A stretch of 64,000 nt of DNA, taken from positions 62,001 through 126,000 of the forward strand of contig JAEESZ010000008.1 of assembly GCA_016286535.1 (NCBI GenBank), read 5' to 3'. The stretch is from Treponema sp. Lineage in GTDB: Bacteria; Spirochaetota; Spirochaetia; Treponematales; Treponemataceae. The notes beneath the pieces are model-generated. The model saw only the letters and a program-made list of their open reading frames with translations, had not been told where the DNA came from and searched no databases. Made by a program: the position numbers and the translations under genes. Shown in pieces: positions 9,848-19,170 of the stretch; the stretch's first letter is position 1; each line of letters opens with the position of its first letter.

Positions 9848-11281
9848 ATGTTAGAGAAAATTACAAATACCTTCAGCGGTATTATAAAAAAGATAAGCGG
9901 TAAATCTACAATTACAGAAAAGAATATTGAAGATGCTGTAGAAGAAATCAAAATGGCCTTACTCGAAGCCGATGTAAACTTAAGGGTTGTAAGACGCTTT
10001 GTTAATTCTACTATCGAAGAAGCAAAGGGAGAAAAGGTTCTTAGATCTGTAAATCCCGGCCAGCAGTTTACAAAAATCATTTACGACAAAATGGTTTCTA
10101 TGCTGGGAGATTCTAAACAGGATTTGCACTTAAAGGGACCAGATACTCAGTCTGTAATTCTTATGCTTGGTCTTCAGGGTGCGGGAAAAACTACTGCAGC
10201 CCATAAACTTGCAGCCCGCCTTTTAAAAGAAGGCAGAAAACCTCTTCTTGCTGCCTGTGACCTTGTTCGTCCTGCCGCAGTTGAACAGCTTTCTCAGTTA
10301 GGAGAAAAAATCGGAGTTCCGGTTTATAAGGAAAACTCTAAGGATGCTGTTAAGAATGCAAAAGAATCAATTGATTTTGCAAAAAAGAATGGTTATGACA
10401 CCATCATTATAGATACTGCCGGTCGTCTTCAGATTGATGAAGAAATGATGGCAGAACTTGTAAAAATAAAGAAGGCTACAGATCCTGTAGAAGTTCTTCT
10501 TGTGGCTGACTCAATGACTGGTCAGAACGCAGTAGAAATTGCAAAGAGTTTTGATGAACAGTTAGGCCTTACAGGGGTAATCCTTACAAAGTTCGACTCT
10601 GATGCCCGCGGTGGTGCAGCCCTTTCTTTAAAAACAATCACAAACAAACCAATTCTCTTTATTGGTACTGGCGAAAAAACAGAAGATTTTGAAGTATTTC
10701 ATCCGGAAAGAATTGCGAGCCGTATTCTTGGTATGGGTGATGTTGTTTCTCTTGTAGAAAAAGCTCAGGAAACTGTAGATGAAGAAGCAGCCTTAAAGCT
10801 TCAGAAAAAATTACAGAGAAATGAATTTACCCTGCAGGATATGCTCGAACAGTTCCAGTCGGTAAAAAAGATGGGAAGCATGCAGTCATTAATGGAAATG
10901 ATTCCTGGCATGAGCGGGGTAGACCCTTCAAGCATGGATTTATCTTCATTAAAGAAGAATGAAGCAATTATCCAGAGTATGACTTATAAAGAAAGATTAA
11001 ATCATCTTATTATAGGACCCAGCCGAAGAAAAAGAATTGCAAAAGGTTCTGGAACTTCTGTTGCCGATGTAAATAAGCTTTTAAAACAGTTTGAAAAAAC
11101 AAAGCTTATGATGAAAAAAGTCAGCAGAAATAAGGGAATGCAGGGTAAGATGATGAATCAGCTTGGCCTTGATCCTTCGGCTTTAGGTGGAATGGGCGGT
11201 CTTGGCGGAATGTCGGATATGTCATCCCTTAAGGGAATGGATATGAAAAAACTGCAGGAGCTTGCTAAGCGTTTTAGATAA
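9848..11281 (+). CDS. ffh: Signal recognition particle GTPase Ffh
   Basis: GLQGAGKTTAAHKLA, DTAGRLQIDEEMM, TKFDSDARGGAALS, Met-rich C-terminal M domain. Confidence 0.97.
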   Translation: MLEKITNTFSGIIKKISGKSTITEKNIEDAVEEIKMALLEADVNLRVVRRFVNSTIEEAKGEKVLRSVNPGQQFTKIIYDKMVSMLGDSKQDLHLKGPDTQSVILMLGLQGAGKTTAAHKLAARLLKEGRKPLLAACDLVRPAAVEQLSQLGEKIGVPVYKENSKDAVKNAKESIDFAKKNGYDTIIIDTAGRLQIDEEMMAELVKIKKATDPVEVLLVADSMTGQNAVEIAKSFDEQLGLTGVILTKFDSDARGGAALSLKTITNKPILFIGTGEKTEDFEVFHPERIASRILGMGDVVSLVEKAQETVDEEAALKLQKKLQRNEFTLQDMLEQFQSVKKMGSMQSLMEMIPGMSGVDPSSMDLSSLKKNEAIIQSMTYKERLNHLIIGPSRRKRIAKGSGTSVADVNKLLKQFEKTKLMMKKVSRNKGMQGKMMNQLGLDPSALGGMGGLGGMSDMSSLKGMDMKKLQELAKRFR

Positions 11282-11365
11282 TTATAATGACAGTTAGGGA
11301 TTTCTGTTATAGAATTAAAGTAATATAACAGAAATCTGTTATTTAAAAAATCAGGGGATTGTTTA

Positions 11366-13228
11366 ATGAAAAAAAGTATTACTCTCTTTTTATCTGTCTT
11401 TCTTTTTGTTTGCAATGTATTTTCTTTGGATTTTGCAATTAGAATAACACCTAAAATGGATTTTCCTCAGGATTCCAATTATGGTCTGGGCTTTGGAGCC
11501 ATGGTCAATGCTGATCTTGATTTATTCAATATCATGACTCTTGGCCTTGAAGGCGGCTATTCAGATATAAAGGTTTCTGCCACAGATTCTGACCTTACTC
11601 TTTTGCAGGGCGGCCTGAATATGGGGCTTTATTATTATCCTGTTTCAAGACTTTACTTAAGTGCAAACGCTTCTTATGGTCTTCACACCTTAAAGGCTTC
11701 TACAATTGCAAATCCTACAAAAGGTACTTATTACAGAGCCTTTGGAGAACTTGGTTTCCGTTTTACTCCAAATTTTGTATTAAATGCCACAGGCGGATAC
11801 GAAAGCATCATGCTTGATAATTCACCATATCTTTCTTATCCTTTTGCCGGAATTTCTGCAAAAATCAATCTTTCTACAAATAAGAATGTTTCAAGCAATA
11901 ATTTTGCAATCAAATTTGAACAGATTTCTGATGCCTATCCTGTATATGCAAATATGTATAAAACCGTTCCTCTTGGTTATGCAACAATTACCAATGTAAG
12001 TTCTGCAGAAGTGAGAGATGTTCACGTAAGCTTCAGAGCCGGTAAATATACTGCAGCAGATAAGGAATGCGAAGTTCTTTCAAAAATGAACCGCTATAAA
12101 AAAATAGAAGTTCCTGTTTATGCTGATTTTGGTCCTGAAATTCTCCGTTACAGCGAAAACGGAAAAATTAATGCAGAGCTTGTAATTTCTTACAGATTAT
12201 TAGGCAAGAGAATGACAGAAGTACAGAATATAGTTCTTGATGTTACCCACAGAAACAGTTTTGTGTGGAACGATCCTGCCTGTCTTTCCTGTTTTATAGA
12301 TACCGGTGCTCCGGAAATTCTTGAAGTTGCAAAATATATTGCAGGAACCGAAATTACAAATCTTAAGCCTGGAATGAACAGTCCTTTACAGTATGCCGCT
12401 GCAGTTATGGAAGGCCTTCGTCTTTCAGGTATTATTTACTCACAGGATACAGTAACTCCTTATAAAGAATATGTATTCACCGATAAGGATGACAGCGTTC
12501 AGTATCCTTTACAGACCCTCAGCCTTATGAGTGGTGATTATGATGATATTGGTATTTTAATCTGTTCCTGCCTTGAATGTGTTGGTATTGGAACCGGTTT
12601 TGTTCCTCTTGAAGATGATTTTATAGTCCTTGTTGATACAACTATTGCTCCGGACAAAAAATCAAATCAGTTCCTTGAAGACGGGGTTATTTCTGATGAA
12701 AATACAACCTGGCTTGCTTTGAGTATGGAAAACTTTTCAAAAGGCTTTACTACAGCCCGTCTTGAAGCTGCCAAAAAATTAAATAAAATTGCAAAATCAG
12801 AAGATAAATCTTTTGAAATTGTTGATGTTCATTCAGCCTGGGAATATTATCCTCCTGTAACCTTCAGTGCTTATTCAGGAGCCTTCAAGAATCCTTCAAA
12901 AGCAGATATTATTGCAGAAGTTAATAAGGCCACTTCATATTATATCAATAATGATGTTTCTGCCTTAATAAAAAAATTCCGTTCAAATGGAGATACAAAG
13001 CGTCTTGCAGACTGTTATGTAAGGGCCGGAATGTACAATGAAGCCTTAAATGAGTATCAGAAGCTGAATACTATAGCCGCCTACAATAATATGGGTATGG
13101 TTTATACTACCTTAAAAAATTATAAGGCCGCTTTGAATATGTATAACAAGGTACTTGCTAAAGAGCCTGAAAATAAAAACGCCCTTGCAAATATTAAAAA
13201 GATAAAGATTCTTACAGGAGAGGAATAA
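11366..13228 (+). CDS. Outer-membrane-type beta-barrel N-terminus, transglutaminase-like domain lacking catalytic residues, C-terminal TPR
   Basis: Signal peptide; barrel-like N-terminus; MSGDYDDIGILICSCLECVGIGTGFVPLEDDF; TPR-like C-terminus. Confidence 0.7.
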   Translation: MKKSITLFLSVFLFVCNVFSLDFAIRITPKMDFPQDSNYGLGFGAMVNADLDLFNIMTLGLEGGYSDIKVSATDSDLTLLQGGLNMGLYYYPVSRLYLSANASYGLHTLKASTIANPTKGTYYRAFGELGFRFTPNFVLNATGGYESIMLDNSPYLSYPFAGISAKINLSTNKNVSSNNFAIKFEQISDAYPVYANMYKTVPLGYATITNVSSAEVRDVHVSFRAGKYTAADKECEVLSKMNRYKKIEVPVYADFGPEILRYSENGKINAELVISYRLLGKRMTEVQNIVLDVTHRNSFVWNDPACLSCFIDTGAPEILEVAKYIAGTEITNLKPGMNSPLQYAAAVMEGLRLSGIIYSQDTVTPYKEYVFTDKDDSVQYPLQTLSLMSGDYDDIGILICSCLECVGIGTGFVPLEDDFIVLVDTTIAPDKKSNQFLEDGVISDENTTWLALSMENFSKGFTTARLEAAKKLNKIAKSEDKSFEIVDVHSAWEYYPPVTFSAYSGAFKNPSKADIIAEVNKATSYYINNDVSALIKKFRSNGDTKRLADCYVRAGMYNEALNEYQKLNTIAAYNNMGMVYTTLKNYKAALNMYNKVLAKEPENKNALANIKKIKILTGEE

Positions 13229-14796
13229 TGAAAAAACTCATAGCTGTTTTAGCTTCAGTTATTATTTCCCTGCCTCTTTTTTCAATAGACTTTGAACTGT
13301 CGCTTATGCCTCAGGTCGATTTTCATTTGCAAAGCTACTTTCAGACTTCTGTTTCCGGAGCTCTTTCCTTTGACGTATATCCCTTTACTTTTTTTGAGCG
13401 CAATAAGGTGGGCTTTTCCTTACAGGGCGGCCTTGCCGCAATAAAGGCTCAAACCTTAAATACGAGTCCCCTTTATTACGGCGACCTTGCCTTAAATTAT
13501 TATTACCGTTTTTCTGACCGCTTTGCGGCAGGCCTTCAATCTTACGCCGGCCTCTGGACTTACCCTCCGGTAAAAGAAAAAAACACAGAGTCTATGTCCG
13601 GCATTCTTTTTGGTTCAAAAGTTTTTGCTGACTTTTATATTCTTCCGGAATTTAAGGCCGGACTATTCTTCGGTTTTTCTGATTTTTACTACAGACCGGA
13701 AGCCTTTACAAAAAGACTGGAAGCAGGAATTAACTTAAAATATTCTTTTTCAAAAGGTATTTTTGGAAAGAGCGGGGTAGTTTTAGATGAATATAATGTA
13801 GAGCCTGTTTTCCCGGTTTTTTATTCATTCTACAATGACAATTCCTTTGGTAAGGTTTCTTTTTATAACGAGGAAGAAAATAAAATTACAGATGTAAGCA
13901 TTTCTGTTTTAATTCCGGAATACATGGTAATTCCTAAGGAATGCGGCCACTTTGATGTAATTGAAAGAAATCAGGCTTTCGAGGTAGATTTAAGGGCCTT
14001 CTTAAACGAAACAATCCTTGAATCTCTTGCCCTGCATTCTTCGGAAGGAAAAGTGATTGTATCTTACCGTTCTTTAGGAAAAAAGGTTTCTTACGAAAAA
14101 TTAATTGATTTTAGTATCTTAAGCAGAAACTCCATGAACTGGGATGACGACAGAAAGGCAGCAGCTTTTGTAAGTAGTCACGATGGAGCTGCAAATAAGA
14201 TTTCTAAATATGCAAAAACCCTTATCCTTAAAAATCCGCAGAATGATTATTCTTTTAATATGCAGATGGCAAGGGCTCTTTTTGCAACCTTAAAAGCCTA
14301 TGGCTTAAGTTATGTAAGAGACCCTACAAGTCCTTTCAGTTCAGAAGCAACAAGGGATGTAGACTTTCTGCAGTTCCCTTACCAGACCCTGCTTTATAGT
14401 GGTGGTGACTGTGACGACCTTGCCATTTTGAACTGTGCCCTTTTTGAATCTGTCGGTATTTCTACAGCCTTTATAACTGTTCCAGGTCATATTTTTATGG
14501 CCTTTGATTCTGGCCTGTCTGTAGAAAAAGCTCCTTCTGTAATTACTGACGGTAGATATATAGTGCAGGACGGAAAGGTCTGGATTCCGCTTGAGATTAC
14601 CTGTGTGCAGGAATCTTTTGCAATGGAAAGAAGTGCAGGTTATAACCAGTGGAAAAATTCGTCTAAAAAGGGAGAAGCAAAACTCTATCCTCTTTCAGAT
14701 GCCTGGAAGTTATATAAACCTGTAAGTATTCCAGAATCTGATGCTCAGATAGATTTACCGGCAGAAAGCCTGGTAATAAAATATTTGAAAAACTAA
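13228..14796 (+). CDS. Paralogue of the preceding gene with an intact-looking transglutaminase-like Cys/His core
   Basis: Signal peptide; SGGDCDDLAILNCALFESVGISTAFITVPGHIFMAFD; co-linear with the 11366 product; overlaps its stop. Confidence 0.75.
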   Translation: MKKLIAVLASVIISLPLFSIDFELSLMPQVDFHLQSYFQTSVSGALSFDVYPFTFFERNKVGFSLQGGLAAIKAQTLNTSPLYYGDLALNYYYRFSDRFAAGLQSYAGLWTYPPVKEKNTESMSGILFGSKVFADFYILPEFKAGLFFGFSDFYYRPEAFTKRLEAGINLKYSFSKGIFGKSGVVLDEYNVEPVFPVFYSFYNDNSFGKVSFYNEEENKITDVSISVLIPEYMVIPKECGHFDVIERNQAFEVDLRAFLNETILESLALHSSEGKVIVSYRSLGKKVSYEKLIDFSILSRNSMNWDDDRKAAAFVSSHDGAANKISKYAKTLILKNPQNDYSFNMQMARALFATLKAYGLSYVRDPTSPFSSEATRDVDFLQFPYQTLLYSGGDCDDLAILNCALFESVGISTAFITVPGHIFMAFDSGLSVEKAPSVITDGRYIVQDGKVWIPLEITCVQESFAMERSAGYNQWKNSSKKGEAKLYPLSDAWKLYKPVSIPESDAQIDLPAESLVIKYLKN

Positions 14797-14853
14797 AAAT
14801 TATTGTTTTACAATATATATAATGTTAGAATATATTCTAATTGGAGGTATTTT

Positions 14854-15219
14854 ATGAAAAAACTTTTTATTGTTTTGGCAGCTTTATTTATAACAACATC
14901 AGTATTTGCCACAGAGTATACTGTTCTTGGTGTTACAGGAAAAGTAACATTCAGCGATTCTGCAAAAGGAAAGGCAAAGGCTGTAACTAATGGTCAGGTT
15001 TTAACTGATGATACAATTCTTACCATTGCTGCAAATTCAAAAATAGTACTTTCTTTCAATGACTCTGAAATTACCCTAAGAACTCCTACAAAAGCAACAG
15101 TTGCTGAATTAATTTCTGCAAAGATGGGAATTGCAGGAAATGCTAAAAAAGGTAAAGGTACCGCAACCGCTGCCTCTCGTGCATCTGATGTAATGGCAGA
15201 AGGTGAACTTGATGACTAA
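14854..15219 (+). CDS. Small exported FecR-like domain protein
   Basis: ggagg SD then ATG at 14854; MKKLFIVLAALFITTSVFA; VTGKVTFSD...NGQVLTDDTILTIAANSKIVLSFNDSEITLRTPTKATV. Confidence 0.7.
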   Translation: MKKLFIVLAALFITTSVFATEYTVLGVTGKVTFSDSAKGKAKAVTNGQVLTDDTILTIAANSKIVLSFNDSEITLRTPTKATVAELISAKMGIAGNAKKGKGTATAASRASDVMAEGELDD

Positions 15220-17506
15220 AAGGAATGTTCTTCACTTTTTTATTCCTTTTATTTGTGTTGCAGTAAGTTCTTTATTTTTATTTACCAGCCTGGATTCAAA
15301 ATTCTCTGATTTATATCAGAGAATTGCCTTGCCCTCTACACAACTTCGTGATGATGTACTTCTTGTTAATATTGATGATTACTCAGTTGATACAATCGGA
15401 AGCTTCCCTTTTACAAGGGATGTTTATGCCGATTGTATTGCTGTTATGGAAGAACTTAATGCAAACGCAATTGTTTTTGATTTGACTTTTATTGATCATG
15501 CAAAAGCAAGTGTAAATGATGATTTCCAGCCCTTCTGGCCGGACGAGGTTATGGAAGAGGCCCTGGAGAAATCAAAAAATGTATATTTAAATTTTACCTT
15601 TGATTACGAAACTGATGTCGACTCAGATGCAAAAGAAGTGATGGACGAAAAAGGTCTTCTTAAAAACTTTGAACTGCTGTCTGATGGTAAAACACAGGAA
15701 TTTACAGGTGTAATGCCTGCCATACCGGAGTTTCTTCAGCATGTAGCAGGAGCCGGTTACGTAAATGCAGATCCTGACAGCGACAATTACTACAGAAGGG
15801 TTAATCCTATTGCCATGTATGACGGAGAATATTACGGACAGTTAATTCTTCCTGCAATCCTAAAAAAATATGGAAATCCTAAAGTTGAAATTCACAAAAG
15901 AAAGCTTGTATTAAAGGATGCCCTGCTTGAAGACGGCAGCCGTAAAGATATTGTTGTTCCCCGTGGAAACGACGGAAAAATCATCCTTAAGTATCCAAAA
16001 CTGCTTTTTAATGATTACAAATATATTTCTATTGGTGATATTTATAAAATTGCCCTTTATCGCCGCTATATGGCAGAAGAAGGCGAAGAATATTACATTG
16101 ATGAATATAATCAGATTTATGATGAATTAAAGGAAAAGTTGAACGGAGCTCTTTGTATTATCGGGACCTGTGCTACTTCAACTTCAGATTATGGTGTAAA
16201 TCAGTATGAGCCTCAGTATCCTCTTCCTGGCGTTCACTATACTCTGGCAAACCAGTATCTTAACGGAGATTTCGTTGCAGAAATTTCACCTTTGTTTTCT
16301 ATCCTCTATGCTCTGATTTGTTCTTTCTTAATTATTTTCTTTACAAACTTTTCAAAGTCTACAGTAGGAAAATCACTTATCGGTTTTATTACCGTTTGTG
16401 TATCTTCCTTCCTGCTTCTGATTTTCTATAAGTTTACAAGAATCTATGTGGGAGAGTCTGTTCCTTTAATTGCTACAGTCCTTACATATTTTTCAACTAT
16501 CCTGATTGAATTCTTTTCAACTTCTAAAGATAAGAAATTCATTACAAATGCCTTCAGTCAGTGTCTTTCTAAAGATGTTGTAAATCAGATTGTTGCTCAT
16601 CCGGACAGTTTTAAACTTGGCGGCGAAAACTTGCAGATGACAGCCATCTTTACAGATATTCAGAAATTCTCTTCTTTCAGCGAATTACTTTCTGCAAGTC
16701 AGCTTGTTGCACTTTTAAATTATTATCTTACAAAAATGTCTGATATTATTATGGCAGAGGGTGGAACCATAGATAAATATGAAGGAGATGCAATTATTGC
16801 CCTTGTTGGTGCTCCATTAAAGTGGGAAGACCACGCTGTAAGGGCTGTAAAGGCTGCTTTGAACATGAAAAAAGCAGAGCGCCTTATGAATGAAGAAATA
16901 AAGAAAACAGTTCAGGCCGAAAAGCCTGATTCAATGGATGAAACTTTATATTCTGCCTTTAAGATTATGGTTCAGAACGGCAAGCAGATATTTACCAGAA
17001 TCGGTATTAATTCAGGCGAGATGATTGCAGGCTACATGGGAAGCGAAAATAAAAAGAATTATACGATGATGGGAAATAACGTAAACCTTGCCGCAAGACT
17101 TGAAGGGGTAAATAAGCAGTATTCAACCTTCGGTATTCTTATAAGCGAAGCCACATATAAATTACTTAATAAGAGTATTATTTGCCGCAGACTGGATACA
17201 GTTCAGGTTGTAAACGTTAATACTCCTATAATTCTTTATGAACCACTTGGTATGGATGATGAAAATCTTGAAAAGTATGCTTCTAACTGGGAAATACTTA
17301 TGAAACTCTTTGATTCCGGAGAATACGCAAAAGCCCTGGAAGGCTTTAAGTCCCTTTCAGAAAAGAATCCTAAAGATATGGTTGCAAAATATTATGTAAA
17401 TCTGCTGGAAAGATTTTTTGTTCAGGGTAAGGTTCCGGAAGAAAAGGATGATTTTGGAGTAGTTTATAATCCTGAGTTAAAGTGTTTCAGATTACTGAGT
17501 AAATAA
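15212..17506 (+). CDS. CHASE2-type sensor fused to class III (IIIb-like) nucleotide cyclase
   Basis: CHASE2-like extracellular region (DDVLLVNIDDYSVDTIGSFPFTRDVYADCIAVM), TM segments, cyclase core FTDIQKFSSFSE, DKYEGDAIIAL, KKNYTMMGNNVNLAARLEG. Confidence 0.88.
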   Translation: MTKRNVLHFFIPFICVAVSSLFLFTSLDSKFSDLYQRIALPSTQLRDDVLLVNIDDYSVDTIGSFPFTRDVYADCIAVMEELNANAIVFDLTFIDHAKASVNDDFQPFWPDEVMEEALEKSKNVYLNFTFDYETDVDSDAKEVMDEKGLLKNFELLSDGKTQEFTGVMPAIPEFLQHVAGAGYVNADPDSDNYYRRVNPIAMYDGEYYGQLILPAILKKYGNPKVEIHKRKLVLKDALLEDGSRKDIVVPRGNDGKIILKYPKLLFNDYKYISIGDIYKIALYRRYMAEEGEEYYIDEYNQIYDELKEKLNGALCIIGTCATSTSDYGVNQYEPQYPLPGVHYTLANQYLNGDFVAEISPLFSILYALICSFLIIFFTNFSKSTVGKSLIGFITVCVSSFLLLIFYKFTRIYVGESVPLIATVLTYFSTILIEFFSTSKDKKFITNAFSQCLSKDVVNQIVAHPDSFKLGGENLQMTAIFTDIQKFSSFSELLSASQLVALLNYYLTKMSDIIMAEGGTIDKYEGDAIIALVGAPLKWEDHAVRAVKAALNMKKAERLMNEEIKKTVQAEKPDSMDETLYSAFKIMVQNGKQIFTRIGINSGEMIAGYMGSENKKNYTMMGNNVNLAARLEGVNKQYSTFGILISEATYKLLNKSIICRRLDTVQVVNVNTPIILYEPLGMDDENLEKYASNWEILMKLFDSGEYAKALEGFKSLSEKNPKDMVAKYYVNLLERFFVQGKVPEEKDDFGVVYNPELKCFRLLSK

Positions 17507-17544
17507 TTTATAAATTGAATTCTTTAAAAGGCAGCTACAAAAAA

Positions 17545-19122
17545 TTATATGCTTGCCTTTTGAAGAATCTCTATTAATTCACCGTATTTTTTTCTTATAG
17601 TCTTTTTGTGGGAATTCTGAATAAAATCAAGTTCATTTCTAAAGAGTCTGTCTTTTGCAGAAACCGGCATGTATTTTATCTTTTCCTGGGAATAATAGTG
17701 TTCTATACAGCCCTTTGGAAGAATATAAACCCGGCCTGCCTCAGCCGCAGCAAGAATTAAAGCCGTAAGATTTTTTATAAGCGGCAAAAGTCCGGCCTTT
17801 TTCGAGTCTAAATTTAGAAGCAGAAGTTCCTGCAAAGCAGATATTCCCTGTAAAAGCACTGTTTTATAAGTATCAATAGCTTCTGCGTTTTCGTATTTTT
17901 CCTGAAGAAGCTTGAGTTTTTGAATAAAAAGATTGAATTCCTCAGTAAGTTGTTTTTTCTGACTGTATTCAGGGAAAATCAGCTGGTCTGCATTTATTAA
18001 AAGAATTTCTTTTCCAAGTTCTGTAAGCAGGAATTCCAGTTTTCTTATGAGCCTTGAAAGAGATACTGGCTGTAAAAGTTCTTTTTCGCTGAAAATTGTC
18101 TGGTAAAAAGCTTCCTGTTTTTCTTTTTGTTTATCAAGCCACTGGCAGACCCTTTCATCTTCGCAGAAAACATCCCTGAGCTTCCCGCTGAAGAGGGAAT
18201 CTAAATCTGTAATAATTCTTCCGTTTGTGCCAAGAAGAGAACATACCTTGCAGAAAACACCAAGTTCATCTTTTCCGCCAACGTCAATTATGCCCGTTCC
18301 TGCAGCATGATATTCGTTTTCAAGGAAGGGCAGGAGATAGGTAAAAGTCTGCTGGTCGGTATAACCTTCAACGAATATCTGGTTGTCCGAAAAGAAAAAC
18401 TGCTTGTGGTAGGTGTTAAAGCGGGGAAGGAATTTTTTAAAAAGAGCATCATCTTCCCTGGAAAGCTCTTCGATTGTTGTAGGACAGCGGTTTATGTGGC
18501 AGACTATAACGCCGGTTAAATCTTCGCTGCTTCTAAGGTCAATAAAAAAAGGTGAGTGGGTTATAAGAAAGAAAATCTTTCTGGAAGTATGGCTCACTTC
18601 TTTCCTTATTTCGTTCATAAAGAAGGTCTGGAACTGGGGATGAAGATGAAGCTCGGGTTCATCAAAAAAAATGCATTCTCCCACGCCCGGCTGCTCATTG
18701 TTTTTGTAAAGATTAATCAGTAAGGAAATAATTTCTTTTAATCCGTGACATTCCACGTCTTCGAGCATATATTCAACATTCCAGGCCTTGTTCTCTACAA
18801 TAGGGATAAGGCTTCCGTCAATGTCTTCAATGAATTTGATTGATTTTGCAAAAATGCTTGAAAGGACCTTTTCTATTTTTGTTCTGATTTTTTCGTCGTT
18901 TTTAAGAAGGGTAAGCTCTTTTGTTCGCTTACCGCGATCAGCTTTTATAAAACTTATTGAATAGCCTTTTTTTGAAAATTGCCGGGCAAGATTTTGTGCC
19001 AGAATGGTTTTTCCTGAACCGTTAGGGCCTACAATCAGGTTTATTTGAGTCCAGTTTGATTTTTTGAATACCGATTTTCCCCACAGATAAGGGATTTTCA
19101 TTCTGGTTTCAACTTCAATCAT
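17545..19122 (-). CDS. OLD-family-like AAA ATPase with C-terminal TOPRIM domain
   Basis: Walker A GPNGSGKT, Walker B CIFFDEPELHLHP, ITHSP; TOPRIM-like IFVEGYTDQQTF...DVGGKDELG...IITDLDSLF. Confidence 0.8.
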   Translation of the reverse strand: MIEVETRMKIPYLWGKSVFKKSNWTQINLIVGPNGSGKTILAQNLARQFSKKGYSISFIKADRGKRTKELTLLKNDEKIRTKIEKVLSSIFAKSIKFIEDIDGSLIPIVENKAWNVEYMLEDVECHGLKEIISLLINLYKNNEQPGVGECIFFDEPELHLHPQFQTFFMNEIRKEVSHTSRKIFFLITHSPFFIDLRSSEDLTGVIVCHINRCPTTIEELSREDDALFKKFLPRFNTYHKQFFFSDNQIFVEGYTDQQTFTYLLPFLENEYHAAGTGIIDVGGKDELGVFCKVCSLLGTNGRIITDLDSLFSGKLRDVFCEDERVCQWLDKQKEKQEAFYQTIFSEKELLQPVSLSRLIRKLEFLLTELGKEILLINADQLIFPEYSQKKQLTEEFNLFIQKLKLLQEKYENAEAIDTYKTVLLQGISALQELLLLNLDSKKAGLLPLIKNLTALILAAAEAGRVYILPKGCIEHYYSQEKIKYMPVSAKDRLFRNELDFIQNSHKKTIRKKYGELIEILQKASI

Positions 19123-19170
19123 TCTGCGGCTACCTCTGTCCTGCCCGGCAGTATGTATTAGTCTTCGAAA

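Noticed and set aside
17520-17567. ttctttaaaaggca/tgccttttgaagaa inverted repeat at the convergent cyclase/OLD junction as a terminator
   Set aside because: Long stem with one G-U, but it runs into the OLD coding end and lacks a clear T tract; plausible but not called.
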